DNA of 64,000 bases from an uncultured Pontibacter sp. GTDB taxonomy: Bacteria > Bacteroidota > Bacteroidia > Cytophagales > Hymenobacteraceae. The notes below the pieces were generated by a model, which was given only the letters and a program-made list of their open reading frames with translations, was not told the origin of the DNA and ran no database searches. Positions 39,678-49,136 of this stretch are shown piece after piece (the stretch's first letter is position 1; each line of letters begins with the position of its first letter). The position numbers and the translations under genes are program-made. The stretch is from contig CANMMP010000004.1 in assembly GCA_947499125.1 (NCBI GenBank), forward strand, positions 248,001 to 312,000. The letters are read 5' to 3'.

Positions 39678-40139
39678 ATGGTTGCACAAGAATTAGAACT
39701 CAAGAAAAGGTTGCTGCAGGAATGTACCAAAATGCTGAACGCACAGATTAAAGCAGCAAAGGACGCCATGGACGATGCCCAGGAAAGCGCGAATGAACAC
39801 CAGGGAGCTATGGAAGATAAATTTGAATCGTTTAGGGAAGCATGCCAGATACAACGCGATATGTATGCCCGCCAGCTGGATGAGCTGATATCGACAATGG
39901 CGGTACTAAAGCGAATTAATGCTACCAAAGAGAACAAGGAAATAGCTTTTGGCGCTGTAGTGCACACAAACGTACAGAATTACTTTATTGGGGTAAGCCT
40001 GGGCAAAGTTGAAGTTGAAGGAGAAACGTTCTTTGCTATTTCGGGTTTGTCGCCGGTTTTTAAGGCGATGGCTGGTAAAACTACCGGAGAATCGTTCGAG
40101 TTCAGAGGGCAGGAGTATAAAATTGAACACATTATTTAA
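39678..40139 (+). CDS. Coiled-coil protein with GreA/GreB C-terminal-like domain
   Basis: Coiled N-terminus; FISGLSPVFKAMAGKTTGESFEFRGQEYKIEHI resembles GreA C-terminal fold. Confidence 0.55.
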   Translation: MVAQELELKKRLLQECTKMLNAQIKAAKDAMDDAQESANEHQGAMEDKFESFREACQIQRDMYARQLDELISTMAVLKRINATKENKEIAFGAVVHTNVQNYFIGVSLGKVEVEGETFFAISGLSPVFKAMAGKTTGESFEFRGQEYKIEHII

Positions 40140-40198
40140 TGAAGTCTAAAACCTTAGCCCTCAGTTAAGAGTATTAATGATGGTAAAGGGTTAAAAAA

Positions 40199-40230
40199 GA
40201 AAGGCTGGCAGTAATTGCCAGCCTTTTTTG
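40199..40230. terminator. Bidirectional terminator
   Basis: aaaggctggca-gtaat-tgccagccttttttg. Confidence 0.8.
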
Positions 40231-40253
40231 TTTTATCTCGATAGCATTTATAG

Positions 40254-40685
40254 CTATTGTATTCTTGTCCAGTTCTGGGTGCGCCCGATAAGCGATATAC
40301 CAATGTATCCTTTTACTTCCATCTTATCCTTGCCTGTCATTTTCATGTAGCACGAATAAGTTTTTCCGCTTTCCGGATCGTAGATCGTACCTTCGTCCCA
40401 CTTATTGTCGCCTTCGTATTCAAAGCCTTTCATAAACTCCATACCTACAAGCGGGCGGTTACGATATTTCTTTTCAGGGTTGTTCTCATCAAGCTTAGGT
40501 TTGCCATTACGCAGCGGCTCTTTCAGACTTACAATTTTACCGCACATCTTGTCGCCACATTTGTAAATCTCGAAGCGGGCTTTTCCTTCTTCATTCGTCC
40601 AGATGCCAACCGGAGACATTTTCTGGGCCCAGGCTAAGGTGCTGAAAAGCATGAGCGCCACTAAAGTGAGCAGGTGTTTTTTCAT
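40254..40685 (-). CDS. DUF2147 domain secreted protein
   Basis: SPVGIWTNEEGKARFEIYKCGDKMCGKIV...LVGMEFMKGFEY...GTIYDPESGKTYSC. Confidence 0.8.
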   Translation of the reverse strand: MKKHLLTLVALMLFSTLAWAQKMSPVGIWTNEEGKARFEIYKCGDKMCGKIVSLKEPLRNGKPKLDENNPEKKYRNRPLVGMEFMKGFEYEGDNKWDEGTIYDPESGKTYSCYMKMTGKDKMEVKGYIGISLIGRTQNWTRIQ

Positions 40686-41029
40686 GATCAGTTAGTTAAT
40701 TGTTTAAAGCAACGAAAAATAATAAAAATAATTCATTTCTGACAGCTTTTTGAACGGCTTCCATAAATATTGCAAGTATAAATTGAAGTACCGTTCATCC
40801 TGTATTATACATTAAGTCAAATTCCGTTCCTAAATGAGTAATAGTAGCCAGCTAATTGAAAGAATACCATTTGTATATTTCTGTACATCAGTAATTTATA
40901 CTTTAAAAGATGCGATTTTATACTTAGAAGGCAGTTTTGTGCAGAATAGGCGAGAGGAAAACTATTTAGAAAATAAATAAAATATACATAACCCTTGTGA
41001 ACTTTAAGGCGTTCTTTTATCTTTAGATA

Positions 41030-41350
41030 ATAACAGTAGCGAGTGCTACAACTCTGGTCTGATAACCTAATTCAATTTTGGTCGAAGGTTCAGGGTCTAT
41101 GTCGGACTTTAGAGAAAGGAGGTACAAATGTCTAATCCCAAACAAGTTTTAATAAGCCTAAGTAATTGCATTCACCTAAACAGTGAGGCGGCTTCGTAAA
41201 CGGGATTTTGCTGTTTGCACAGCTAATATTGCTTCAAGGTCTTCGGATGGTAACCTGAACCACAGGTATATCGCTTGTTAAGACTTTTTAGGATTTTTTG
41301 GGAACACCTGGTGTAACTTGACGGGCTACATCAGGTGTTTCGCTTTTATA
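41030..41350 (+). ncRNA. Candidate structured RNA (unidentified)
   Basis: Promoter-like TTG...TATCTTTA, several short hairpins, terminal hairpin aacacctg...caggtgtt then cgctttt; no long ORF. Confidence 0.3.
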
Positions 41351-41362
41351 GCCATCTATACT

Positions 41363-41737
41363 TTATAGGTCGTCTTTATAGATCCTGTTATTACGCAGGC
41401 GCCTTTCCTTTATAAAGCTCCCGATAAACACTCCCGCTGTCAGCAGGCAGCTCAGGCCCATAAAAAATAATAGCGCATGTACCGTATCCCACTCTTCGCC
41501 GGCGGCATTTAAGCGCATAATAATAACTACAGCTGCTAATAAGGTAAGTGCCGTTACCGTGTGCGTTACAAAGCGGTTGTGCTTTTTTAAATGATAAGTA
41601 CTGGCCAGCAGCATAATGCCAAGCCCTGGAGCTACCAAGGCCAGCATGGGTCTTTCGGGATGTATAAAGTATACTATAAGCCCAACTATAATAAGGATGA
41701 TGGCATTAATTGAATTGATGATGTAGGGTTGTAACAT
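41363..41737 (-). CDS. Hypothetical membrane protein (4 TM)
   Basis: Hydrophobic 124-aa ORF. Confidence 0.6.
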   Translation of the reverse strand: MLQPYIINSINAIILIIVGLIVYFIHPERPMLALVAPGLGIMLLASTYHLKKHNRFVTHTVTALTLLAAVVIIMRLNAAGEEWDTVHALLFFMGLSCLLTAGVFIGSFIKERRLRNNRIYKDDL

Positions 41738-41818
41738 ACAAAAGGGTTTTTCTGGTACATTGCTTTGTACGAGAAAAACCCTTTATGTTATAATGTTATT
41801 GTTAAACTATATAGCAGC

Positions 41819-42433
41819 TTATAATACTCTTCTTACTTCCAGAAAACGCACATCGTAACCGCTGCCCTGTACTTTACTAACTTTAACGCCACCGTTAGAC
41901 GATGAATGCACAAAACTTATAGTATCGCCTGGTTCCGAGATAACTATACCTACATGGCCAGGTTCGCGCTTAGCAGGGTTAGTGCCTGTAAATATAACAA
42001 GGTCACCGGGGGCTGCTTCATTTTTGTTTACAAACACACCTTCTTCCGACTGCATGGCCGATGAGTGTGGTAAGCTAACGTTATAGGTATTATACACGTG
42101 GGTTATAAATCCGGAGCAATCAAACCCTGTTGGCGTTTCGCCAGCCCAGATATAAGGTGTCCCGATAAGGCTCATGGCATAATCGATCATTTCTTGGGTT
42201 GATGTTACAGAAGTATTAGCGCGGTCAGATGGAGTTGATTCATTCATCTTTATCCAGTTATCTTTAGTAACCGCCTGAGCAGAAGTAACAGGTTGTTTGT
42301 AAGAAGTGTTAACTACAGTTAAAGAAGCTTCCTGTGGGGCTTCAACCTCAGAGTTAGTCAATTCATAACCACCCATTAAAAGAGCTACAAGTATAGCAAA
42401 CGGAGCAAAAAGTAATGTTAAGTTCTTCTTCAT
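41819..42433 (-). CDS. C40 family (NlpC/P60) peptidase
   Basis: IGTPYIWAGETPTGFDCSGFITHVY, PGDLVIFTG, HVGIVI. Confidence 0.9.
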   Translation of the reverse strand: MKKNLTLLFAPFAILVALLMGGYELTNSEVEAPQEASLTVVNTSYKQPVTSAQAVTKDNWIKMNESTPSDRANTSVTSTQEMIDYAMSLIGTPYIWAGETPTGFDCSGFITHVYNTYNVSLPHSSAMQSEEGVFVNKNEAAPGDLVIFTGTNPAKREPGHVGIVISEPGDTISFVHSSSNGGVKVSKVQGSGYDVRFLEVRRVL

Positions 42434-42679
42434 AGTATAAGTTGTAGAGTTCAGTAGGTATTATCCCAATACCATGCCAGTAATAAGTATAACTTGCTTA
42501 ATACAAGAATTCTATACTTTTACTTTACAGTATCTTTACACAACTTAATGTGGTATTCACCCTCAAAAGTTCATCTTTTACATTATTTCAGATTATTTTT
42601 GAATTAATCTGATAAAATTTTGGGTTTGTTAAAGTTAAATGGTATATTTTTGTCATAATTAATTTAACATATCCAGTAG

Positions 42680-43099
42680 ATGAAGCTTTATAAAACAACT
42701 GGTTTTAAAATAGATGTCCCGGGAGATAAGCCCTGGATATCTATAATATGCAAAGCTACTCCTGGGTTTGATGATTTCAGGCTTGGCTTATTGCAGGCAC
42801 TTGAGCATGTGAAGCATGACCGGAGAAACCTGTGGTTATTTGATCTGCGAAAAATTGATGCACTCAGCGAAGAAGAGGAATCCTGGTGCCAGGCGCAATT
42901 TTTTCCGCAGCTTATGATGCTGGGCCAGGAAAACTATATTGCTATTGTTGTTTCTGAGAAATGCTACCAGGGAATGTTGCAGGAAGTTGGCTTATATGGT
43001 TTAAAAAGCTACAATTCTTTTATCATCATCGATACTTTTTTCCATATTCCGGATGCGCAAGACTGGCTGTTATCTCACTACAGAAGTGCCGTAGGATAA
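42680..43099 (+). CDS. Small STAS-like protein, paralog family member 1
   Basis: LWLFDLRKIDALSEEEESWCQAQFFPQLMMLGQENYIAIVVSE. Confidence 0.7.
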   Translation: MKLYKTTGFKIDVPGDKPWISIICKATPGFDDFRLGLLQALEHVKHDRRNLWLFDLRKIDALSEEEESWCQAQFFPQLMMLGQENYIAIVVSEKCYQGMLQEVGLYGLKSYNSFIIIDTFFHIPDAQDWLLSHYRSAVG

Positions 43100-43177
43100 A
43101 GAGCAGGAGTGGGGTTTATTTTGAAAAAAAGCATAATTGTTGTAACATGCTTTATAATCAAATCATAAACCTGAAAC

Positions 43178-44992
43178 ATGTCCCGGATACTACAACCAAC
43201 TAAACTTTATCTTTTTATACTTCTATTAGCTCTCTCGGGCTTCATTTCACCGGCATTTGCTGCCGAACTTCGCTACACACTTTCTATGCCCGAGCCGCAC
43301 ACTCATTATTTTGAGGTAACGGCAGAACTGGACGGTGCCAGAAAAAAGCATATTGATTTCACGATGCCTGTATGGGCTCCCGGCTCTTACCTGGTGCGCG
43401 AATTCGCTAAAAATGTGGAAGGCTTTACGGCTACCGATGGTGCAGGCAAAACTTTAAGATCTGAAAAGATAGACAAAAACACCTGGCGTGTGTACAGTAA
43501 CCGCGCTTCTGAAGTGAAGGTAAACTATAAAGTATACGCTTACGAACTGACGGTGCGTACCAGTTACCTCGACGCTTCGCATGGCTACGTTAATGGTACC
43601 AGCATATTTATGTACCCAGAAGGCTACGAAAAGCAGCGTGGCACACTGGTAGTTAAACCTCACCAGGATTTTACAAAAGTATCAACAGGGTTAAAAGAGA
43701 CGGGGAAGTTTACATATACTTTCCCGGATTATGATGTACTGGCCGATTCGCCCCTTGAGATCGGTAACCAGGATATTTATACTTTCGAAGCTGGCGGTGT
43801 TCCGCACGAAGTGGCTATGTATGGGTATGGCAACTATAACCCGGAGCGCCTGATGGCCGATATGAAACGGGTAGCTGAAGAAACGATAAAGCTGATGGGC
43901 GGCTTGCCAGAAATGGAGAAGTATGTATTTATAGTACATAACCTGCAGCGCGGCGGCGGCGGACTGGAGCACTTAAACTCTACAACGCTGCAAACAAGTC
44001 GTTTTAACTACGGATCTGATAGCGGCTATACTGGCTTTATGAGCCTGGTAGCACACGAATACTTTCACCTCTGGAACGTAAAGCGCCTCAGACCAGCACC
44101 ACTTGGGCCATTTAACTATAACGAAGAAAACTATACAACCCTGCTTTGGTTCTCGGAGGGTTTAACAAGCTATTACGATGACCTGATCGTGCGCCGTGCC
44201 GGCCTGATGCCAGAGCAGCGTTACCTTGATGTAGTGGGCGGAAGTATAAGCTCTGTAGAAAATACACCGGGCAATAAAGTGCAGCCGGTAAGCGAATCTG
44301 GGTTTGATGCCTGGATAAAGTATTACCGCCAGAACGAAAATTCCAGCAACGCAGAAGTATCTTATTACACCAAAGGCGGTGTTATAGGGCATCTCCTGAA
44401 CATGGAGATATTGGAAGCTACAAAAGGGCAGAAGAGCCTGGATGATGTGATGCGCTATATGTATGACCGTTACTATAAAAAGCTGAACCGTGGCTTTACC
44501 GAACAGGAAGTAAAAGCTGCCATTGAGCATGTTTCAGGCCGTAACATGGATGCTTTCTTCCGTGATTATATTAACGGTACAAAGTCTCCGGACTATAGCA
44601 CTTATTTTGATGCAGCCGGACTTAAAGTAGTAAACCAGAACGAAGGTGTAACAACCGGTAGCTGGGGAGCCAATACATCATTAAACGATGGCCGCGTAAC
44701 GGTAACATCAGTTAGCAGAGGCAGCAGTGCTTACGAAGCGGGCCTTAATGTGAAAGATGAAATTATTGCTGTAAATGGCTTCAGAATTGGCAACGACCTG
44801 GACCGCTATGTGAATGGATTGCAGCCCGGCGAGGAAGTTGAAGTATTGATAGCCCGCGAAGGCTTGCTGGAAGTATTACAGGTAAAAATATTGCCGGATA
44901 CTAAAGTAAAATATAAGTTGCAGCGTATTACCAACCCATCAGAAACACAACAAAAAATATACAGTAAGTGGTTGGGCCTTGCCAACTCGTAA
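43178..44992 (+). CDS. M61 family metallopeptidase (PDZ-containing)
   Basis: LVAHEYFHLWNVKRLRP zinc motif; LLWFSEGLTSYYDDL; PDZ GSSAYEAGLNVKDEIIAVNG. Confidence 0.93.
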   Translation: MSRILQPTKLYLFILLLALSGFISPAFAAELRYTLSMPEPHTHYFEVTAELDGARKKHIDFTMPVWAPGSYLVREFAKNVEGFTATDGAGKTLRSEKIDKNTWRVYSNRASEVKVNYKVYAYELTVRTSYLDASHGYVNGTSIFMYPEGYEKQRGTLVVKPHQDFTKVSTGLKETGKFTYTFPDYDVLADSPLEIGNQDIYTFEAGGVPHEVAMYGYGNYNPERLMADMKRVAEETIKLMGGLPEMEKYVFIVHNLQRGGGGLEHLNSTTLQTSRFNYGSDSGYTGFMSLVAHEYFHLWNVKRLRPAPLGPFNYNEENYTTLLWFSEGLTSYYDDLIVRRAGLMPEQRYLDVVGGSISSVENTPGNKVQPVSESGFDAWIKYYRQNENSSNAEVSYYTKGGVIGHLLNMEILEATKGQKSLDDVMRYMYDRYYKKLNRGFTEQEVKAAIEHVSGRNMDAFFRDYINGTKSPDYSTYFDAAGLKVVNQNEGVTTGSWGANTSLNDGRVTVTSVSRGSSAYEAGLNVKDEIIAVNGFRIGNDLDRYVNGLQPGEEVEVLIAREGLLEVLQVKILPDTKVKYKLQRITNPSETQQKIYSKWLGLANS

Positions 44993-45015
44993 ACGTTTAA
45001 TTATACTATAAAATC

Positions 45016-45059
45016 AAAAAAGAGAAGTATAGCCTGATATGGTTATACTTCTCTTTTTT
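45016..45059. terminator. Terminator with perfect 16-bp stem
   Basis: aaaaaagagaagtata-gcctgatatggt-tatacttctctttttt. Confidence 0.85.
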
Positions 45060-45359
45060 GTTTGTGTAAGTTGCAATGCATAATTTTTGTATCAAATAAA
45101 TTCTGCAAAGTATACAGAATATGTAAGTACCCTATATTTAGCCTGATGCCGGAATTAAAGTATAAATCCAGTTAGCTTATAGGTAGAAATGACTTTCTGT
45201 ATTTCTGGAATTTTAATAGGATTGTCAGCTTTTTGAATGCAAATTGGCTATTAAACATATAGATTAGGATATTCTTTAACTAATGCAATTCAAATGTTTG
45301 AACTCTCATTTTTAATGTATATATTTCGTTCAAAATAGTTAAAGTTTACATGTAATGGC

Positions 45360-45812
45360 ATGGTAGTATTTGCTTCTCCATATTCAGAGCTGTTTTATGA
45401 CGGCGATAAAGAAATATTGCAGGTGACCTGGAAAAAGCGGCCTACCAACAGTGCTTTTACTGAAATGTACCTGCAGGGGCTGGCTTTTGTAAAGGAGCAA
45501 ACACCTGTTAACCTTTACTGTATTGACCTGACAGCAATAGGCCCTTTAAATCGTGACCAGGAAGACTGGTTGAGTACTGAGTTTTACCCTAATCTGCTGG
45601 CAACTCTTAACACCAAAGTTTTTGTAGCTGTCGTGTTCACGGATGTGCATTTTAATGCGATCATTACAAACTATACGGCTACAGAGCCTGCCGAAACCCA
45701 CGAGCAATTGCTGTTTAACTACTTTACCGACAGGGAAGAGGCCAACCATTGGCTGGAAAGCGTAAAAAAAGGTCAGGATACTGTACTTCTCCCGACCTCT
45801 TTCTCAAATTAA
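45360..45812 (+). CDS. Small STAS-like protein, paralog family member 2
   Basis: LYCIDLTAIGPLNRDQEDWLSTEFYPNLLATLNTKVFVAVVFTD. Confidence 0.7.
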   Translation: MVVFASPYSELFYDGDKEILQVTWKKRPTNSAFTEMYLQGLAFVKEQTPVNLYCIDLTAIGPLNRDQEDWLSTEFYPNLLATLNTKVFVAVVFTDVHFNAIITNYTATEPAETHEQLLFNYFTDREEANHWLESVKKGQDTVLLPTSFSN

Positions 45813-45827
45813 AATCAAATCTATACT

Positions 45828-47252
45828 TTACGGGAAAATACCCAGTGCTTCGTAGCTTACGCCGATCTTTTCGATGGCTGTAAGGAAGGCTGCTGTGCGC
45901 ATATCCGATATATTCTTCTTGCGCATCGTTTCCCTGATTTCATGATAAGCATTGATCATGGTATCCTCTAAACCGGAACGTACCAGGTCGATCTCATCTG
46001 AGCCGTGGATCAGCATTGCTTTTTCCTGGGTATTCATGCTTTTGCCGGTAGCCGTTTCGATGGCATTTACTAGACGGCGATAACTGGCCTCCTCTGCCCG
46101 TTTGCCCATACGGCCAAAACGTACATTCGATAAATTCTTAAGCCATTCAAAATAAGATACCGTTACGCCACCAGCATTCAGGTACAGGTCCGGAAGTATA
46201 ATGATGCCGTTCTGTAAAAGGATCTCTTCCGCTTCTTGGGTAACAGGGCCATTGGCGCCTTCTGCTATTATCTTCGCTTTAACTTTGGCAGCGTTGTTTA
46301 TATTTATCTGGTTCTCAAGTGCCGCAGGTATCAATATGTCGCATTCTGTCTCCAATAGGTCCAGAGAGTTCTCTATGTTTTTGCTATCCTTAAAATCCAG
46401 TATCGAGCCTGTTTCGCTGCGGTGTTTAAAGGCTTCTTTTACATCAATGCCATTCTCGTTATAAATGCCTCCTTCGCGTTCGGCTATACCTACTATAAGT
46501 GCGCCATCCTGCTGACAGAAATAAGCCGCGTGGTAACCAACATTACCTAAGCCCTGCACAATAATGCGCTTGCCCTGCATAGTGTCACCATCCAGGTTTT
46601 TGCCTTCCAATAACTCTCTGTCGGCTAATGCTTCTCTTATGCCAAAGTATACACCCAGGCCTGTTGCTTCGGCACGTCCACGAATACCGCCCTGTCCAAC
46701 CGGCTTACCAGTTACGCAACCAAGCGCATTTGTTTCGCCATACTTTAACGCCTGGTAGGTATCTGCGATCCAGGCCATTTCGCGGCTGCCGGTACCATAG
46801 TCAGGGGCAGGCACGTCCATGCCAGGGCCTATCAGGTTCTTCTTTATCAGTTCAGCTGCATAGCGCCTGGTAACTTTCTCCAGGGTTTTTACAGAGCTTG
46901 TTCTCGGGTTTATTTTAACGCCGCCTTTAGCGCCACCGAAGGGCACATCTACTACAGCGCATTTAAAGGTCATTAAGGTAGCAAGTGCTTTTACTTCGTC
47001 CTCATCTACCTGCATGCTGAACCTGATACCACCTTTAGAAGGCAGCTTATGGTGGCTATGCTGTACACGTATACCTTCCACCACTTCAATTTTTCCATCT
47101 ATCTCGATCGGGAAAGATACTTTGTACACACTGTTGCAGGCTTTTATCTGTTCCAGTATACCTGGTGCCAGGTTTGAGAATTTAGCTGCATTATCAAAAT
47201 ACTGATGCACGCTCTTCAGGAATTTAGCTCCTTCGTTGTGGTTGTCTGCCAT
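45828..47252 (-). CDS. Glu/Leu/Phe/Val dehydrogenase (glutamate dehydrogenase)
   Basis: HHKLPSKGGIRFSMQVDEDEVKALATLMTFKCAVVDVPFGGAKGG; ATG 47252 (MADNHNEG) preferred. Confidence 0.93.
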   Translation of the reverse strand: MADNHNEGAKFLKSVHQYFDNAAKFSNLAPGILEQIKACNSVYKVSFPIEIDGKIEVVEGIRVQHSHHKLPSKGGIRFSMQVDEDEVKALATLMTFKCAVVDVPFGGAKGGVKINPRTSSVKTLEKVTRRYAAELIKKNLIGPGMDVPAPDYGTGSREMAWIADTYQALKYGETNALGCVTGKPVGQGGIRGRAEATGLGVYFGIREALADRELLEGKNLDGDTMQGKRIIVQGLGNVGYHAAYFCQQDGALIVGIAEREGGIYNENGIDVKEAFKHRSETGSILDFKDSKNIENSLDLLETECDILIPAALENQININNAAKVKAKIIAEGANGPVTQEAEEILLQNGIIILPDLYLNAGGVTVSYFEWLKNLSNVRFGRMGKRAEEASYRRLVNAIETATGKSMNTQEKAMLIHGSDEIDLVRSGLEDTMINAYHEIRETMRKKNISDMRTAAFLTAIEKIGVSYEALGIFP

Positions 47253-47539
47253 ACAGGTTATGTATTTTAGGTTCAATAATAGTTGGTTTAAGAACGATAG
47301 TAGCAGCGTTTTGTTCGGTTTTGAACCAGCCAAAGCAAATCAGGCGGTTTTGCCTATACTATAGCACCGGAAGCTGCGTTAGAATAATATTGATAAACTT
47401 AGTAAAAAGTATATTATACATGAACATAAGTTAATATTATCTTGCTTAGTAGCTATTATTACTTTATTATTGTCTAGTGCACAATCTACCAGTTTTCTGT
47501 ATAAATCTTAATCAGTCAGTTTAAACGCTTAGCCAAACT

Positions 47540-48028
47540 ATGTTAAATTCAATTGTGTATCAGGCACGATATGGGCATGATATTTCAGATAATGTATATC
47601 CCGACGATATACATTTCTCCGAGAACCTGCATGTGTTCTATAATTCTGCCACCCAGATCCTGCATGTTAAATGGCAGGGAGAAGTAAGTACAAAAGATTT
47701 CAGAGAAGGGTATACCCACATAATGCGGATGGTGCGGGTTTATAAGCCAACCAGATGGGTGCTCGACCTGCAGGAGCGTGAAGGTATACACAGAGAAGAC
47801 CAGCGTTGGGTGTTTAAAAATATTTTCCCGCAGATATTACGCTTATTACAACGCGATGTATTTATAGCTGTTATACTTCCGGTATCGCTTTACGAGAGCC
47901 TGGTGCACGACATGGATGGCGACGACCTGATCGTAAACGACAACCTGCTTATAATGAACCATTGCCTATACTATGAAGAGTGCCTGCGTTGGCTTAACGA
48001 GGTAGAGAAAACAAACCATAAAGTATAA
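47540..48028 (+). CDS. Small STAS-like protein, paralog family member 3
   Basis: WVLDLQEREGIHREDQRWVFKNIFPQILRLLQRDVFIAVILPV. Confidence 0.7.
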   Translation: MLNSIVYQARYGHDISDNVYPDDIHFSENLHVFYNSATQILHVKWQGEVSTKDFREGYTHIMRMVRVYKPTRWVLDLQEREGIHREDQRWVFKNIFPQILRLLQRDVFIAVILPVSLYESLVHDMDGDDLIVNDNLLIMNHCLYYEECLRWLNEVEKTNHKV

Positions 48029-48048
48029 CCTTATAGCTGTAGAACTAT

Positions 48049-48088
48049 AACAGAAAGGCCGGGCTATAAGTAGCCCGGCCTTTCTGTT
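48049..48088. terminator. Bidirectional terminator, 18-bp perfect stem
   Basis: aacagaaaggccgggcta-taag-tagcccggcctttctgtt. Confidence 0.85.
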
Positions 48089-48112
48089 TAGCCTTTGTAT
48101 GTGTATTTCTGC

Positions 48113-48712
48113 TTAGTGAACAGAGATCAGTTCAACATCAAAAATAAGTGCTGCATTTGGCCCTATAACATCGCCTGCACCCTGCGAACCATAAGCCAGC
48201 TCTGAAGGAATGTATAATCTCCATTTAGCACCTTCTTTCATTAACTGTAAGGCTTCGGTCCAGCCGGCAATTACACCATTAACCGGGAAAGTTGCCGGTT
48301 GGCCACGCTCATAAGACGAATCGAAAGTTGTTCCGTCTATAAGTGTGCCATGGTAGTGCGTCGTTACTTTGTCAGAGGCAGAAGGCGATTTGCCAGAACC
48401 TTCGTTCAGTACTTCGTATTGTAAGCCGCTTGGCAGCGTTTTAATTCCTTCTTTCGTTTTATTCTCAGCTAAAAATGCTTCGCCGGCTTTCTGGTTTTCC
48501 GATGCAGCAGCACCCTGTTTAGCACCCATTTCCTGCTGTAGTTGCATCATGGCCTGCTGTATCTCTTCCTGCGATAAAGAAGATGGCTTACCATCAATGG
48601 CTTCTTTCATGCCTTTAATAAAAGCATCCGCATTCACGTCGATTCCTTGTTTTTTAAGGTTTCCAGCCATGTCGCGGCCAATAATGTAGCTGATCTTTTC
48701 TTGTAATGTCAT
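48113..48712 (-). CDS. FKBP-type peptidyl-prolyl isomerase
   Basis: VTTHYHGTLIDGTTFDSSYERGQPATFPVNGVIAGWTEALQLM. Confidence 0.93.
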   Translation of the reverse strand: MTLQEKISYIIGRDMAGNLKKQGIDVNADAFIKGMKEAIDGKPSSLSQEEIQQAMMQLQQEMGAKQGAAASENQKAGEAFLAENKTKEGIKTLPSGLQYEVLNEGSGKSPSASDKVTTHYHGTLIDGTTFDSSYERGQPATFPVNGVIAGWTEALQLMKEGAKWRLYIPSELAYGSQGAGDVIGPNAALIFDVELISVH

Positions 48713-48833
48713 TTATCTTCTGGTTTGTATGAAAGTGTAAAAGTATAATTTATGTTAGTTTTAACCTAATTCCTTTTAAACGGCAAAAGCGAACCAGGGG
48801 CCCGCTTAAACTTTTATTTATATGTGAATGATC

Positions 48834-48965
48834 TTACAGATACATGTGCACATCTTCATCAGTTAAATCTATGTGAAGATCGTGAGTGGAAAGCCAGCCC
48901 TTCATAAAGTAGCCGAACGTTGTGCCTATCAGCAGCAACGATGATATCGTGGAGAATCGTTTCAT
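48834..48965 (-). CDS. Candidate 43-aa small membrane protein
   Basis: MKRFSTISSLLLIGTTFGYFMKGWLSTHDLHIDLTDEDVHMYL*; hydrophobic N-terminus; below ORF-track length cutoff. Confidence 0.4.
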   Translation of the reverse strand: MKRFSTISSLLLIGTTFGYFMKGWLSTHDLHIDLTDEDVHMYL

Positions 48966-49083
48966 GGTGTATAGGGTAAAAGGGTTAATTTTTCTTCTTA
49001 ACGGTATAAGAGGAGCAAGGTTTCAGCTTCGTTTAATCATATTGTTAAATAATTAAACTGCTGTTATGTAAGTGGTATATAAC

Positions 49084-49114
49084 AAAAAAGGAGCCAGATT
49101 TCCGGCTCCTTTTT
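49084..49114. terminator. Terminator for icmF-type gene
   Basis: aaaaaaggagccagatttccggctcctttttt. Confidence 0.75.
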
Positions 49115-49136
49115 ATGCTGTGTTATAGTTAATGCA

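Noticed and set aside
41128-41199. 23-codon ORF with strong AGGAGG
   Set aside because: Not called as a CDS: Shine-Dalgarno signals are not reliable in Bacteroidetes and the peptide is too short to support; mentioned only within the ncRNA candidate.
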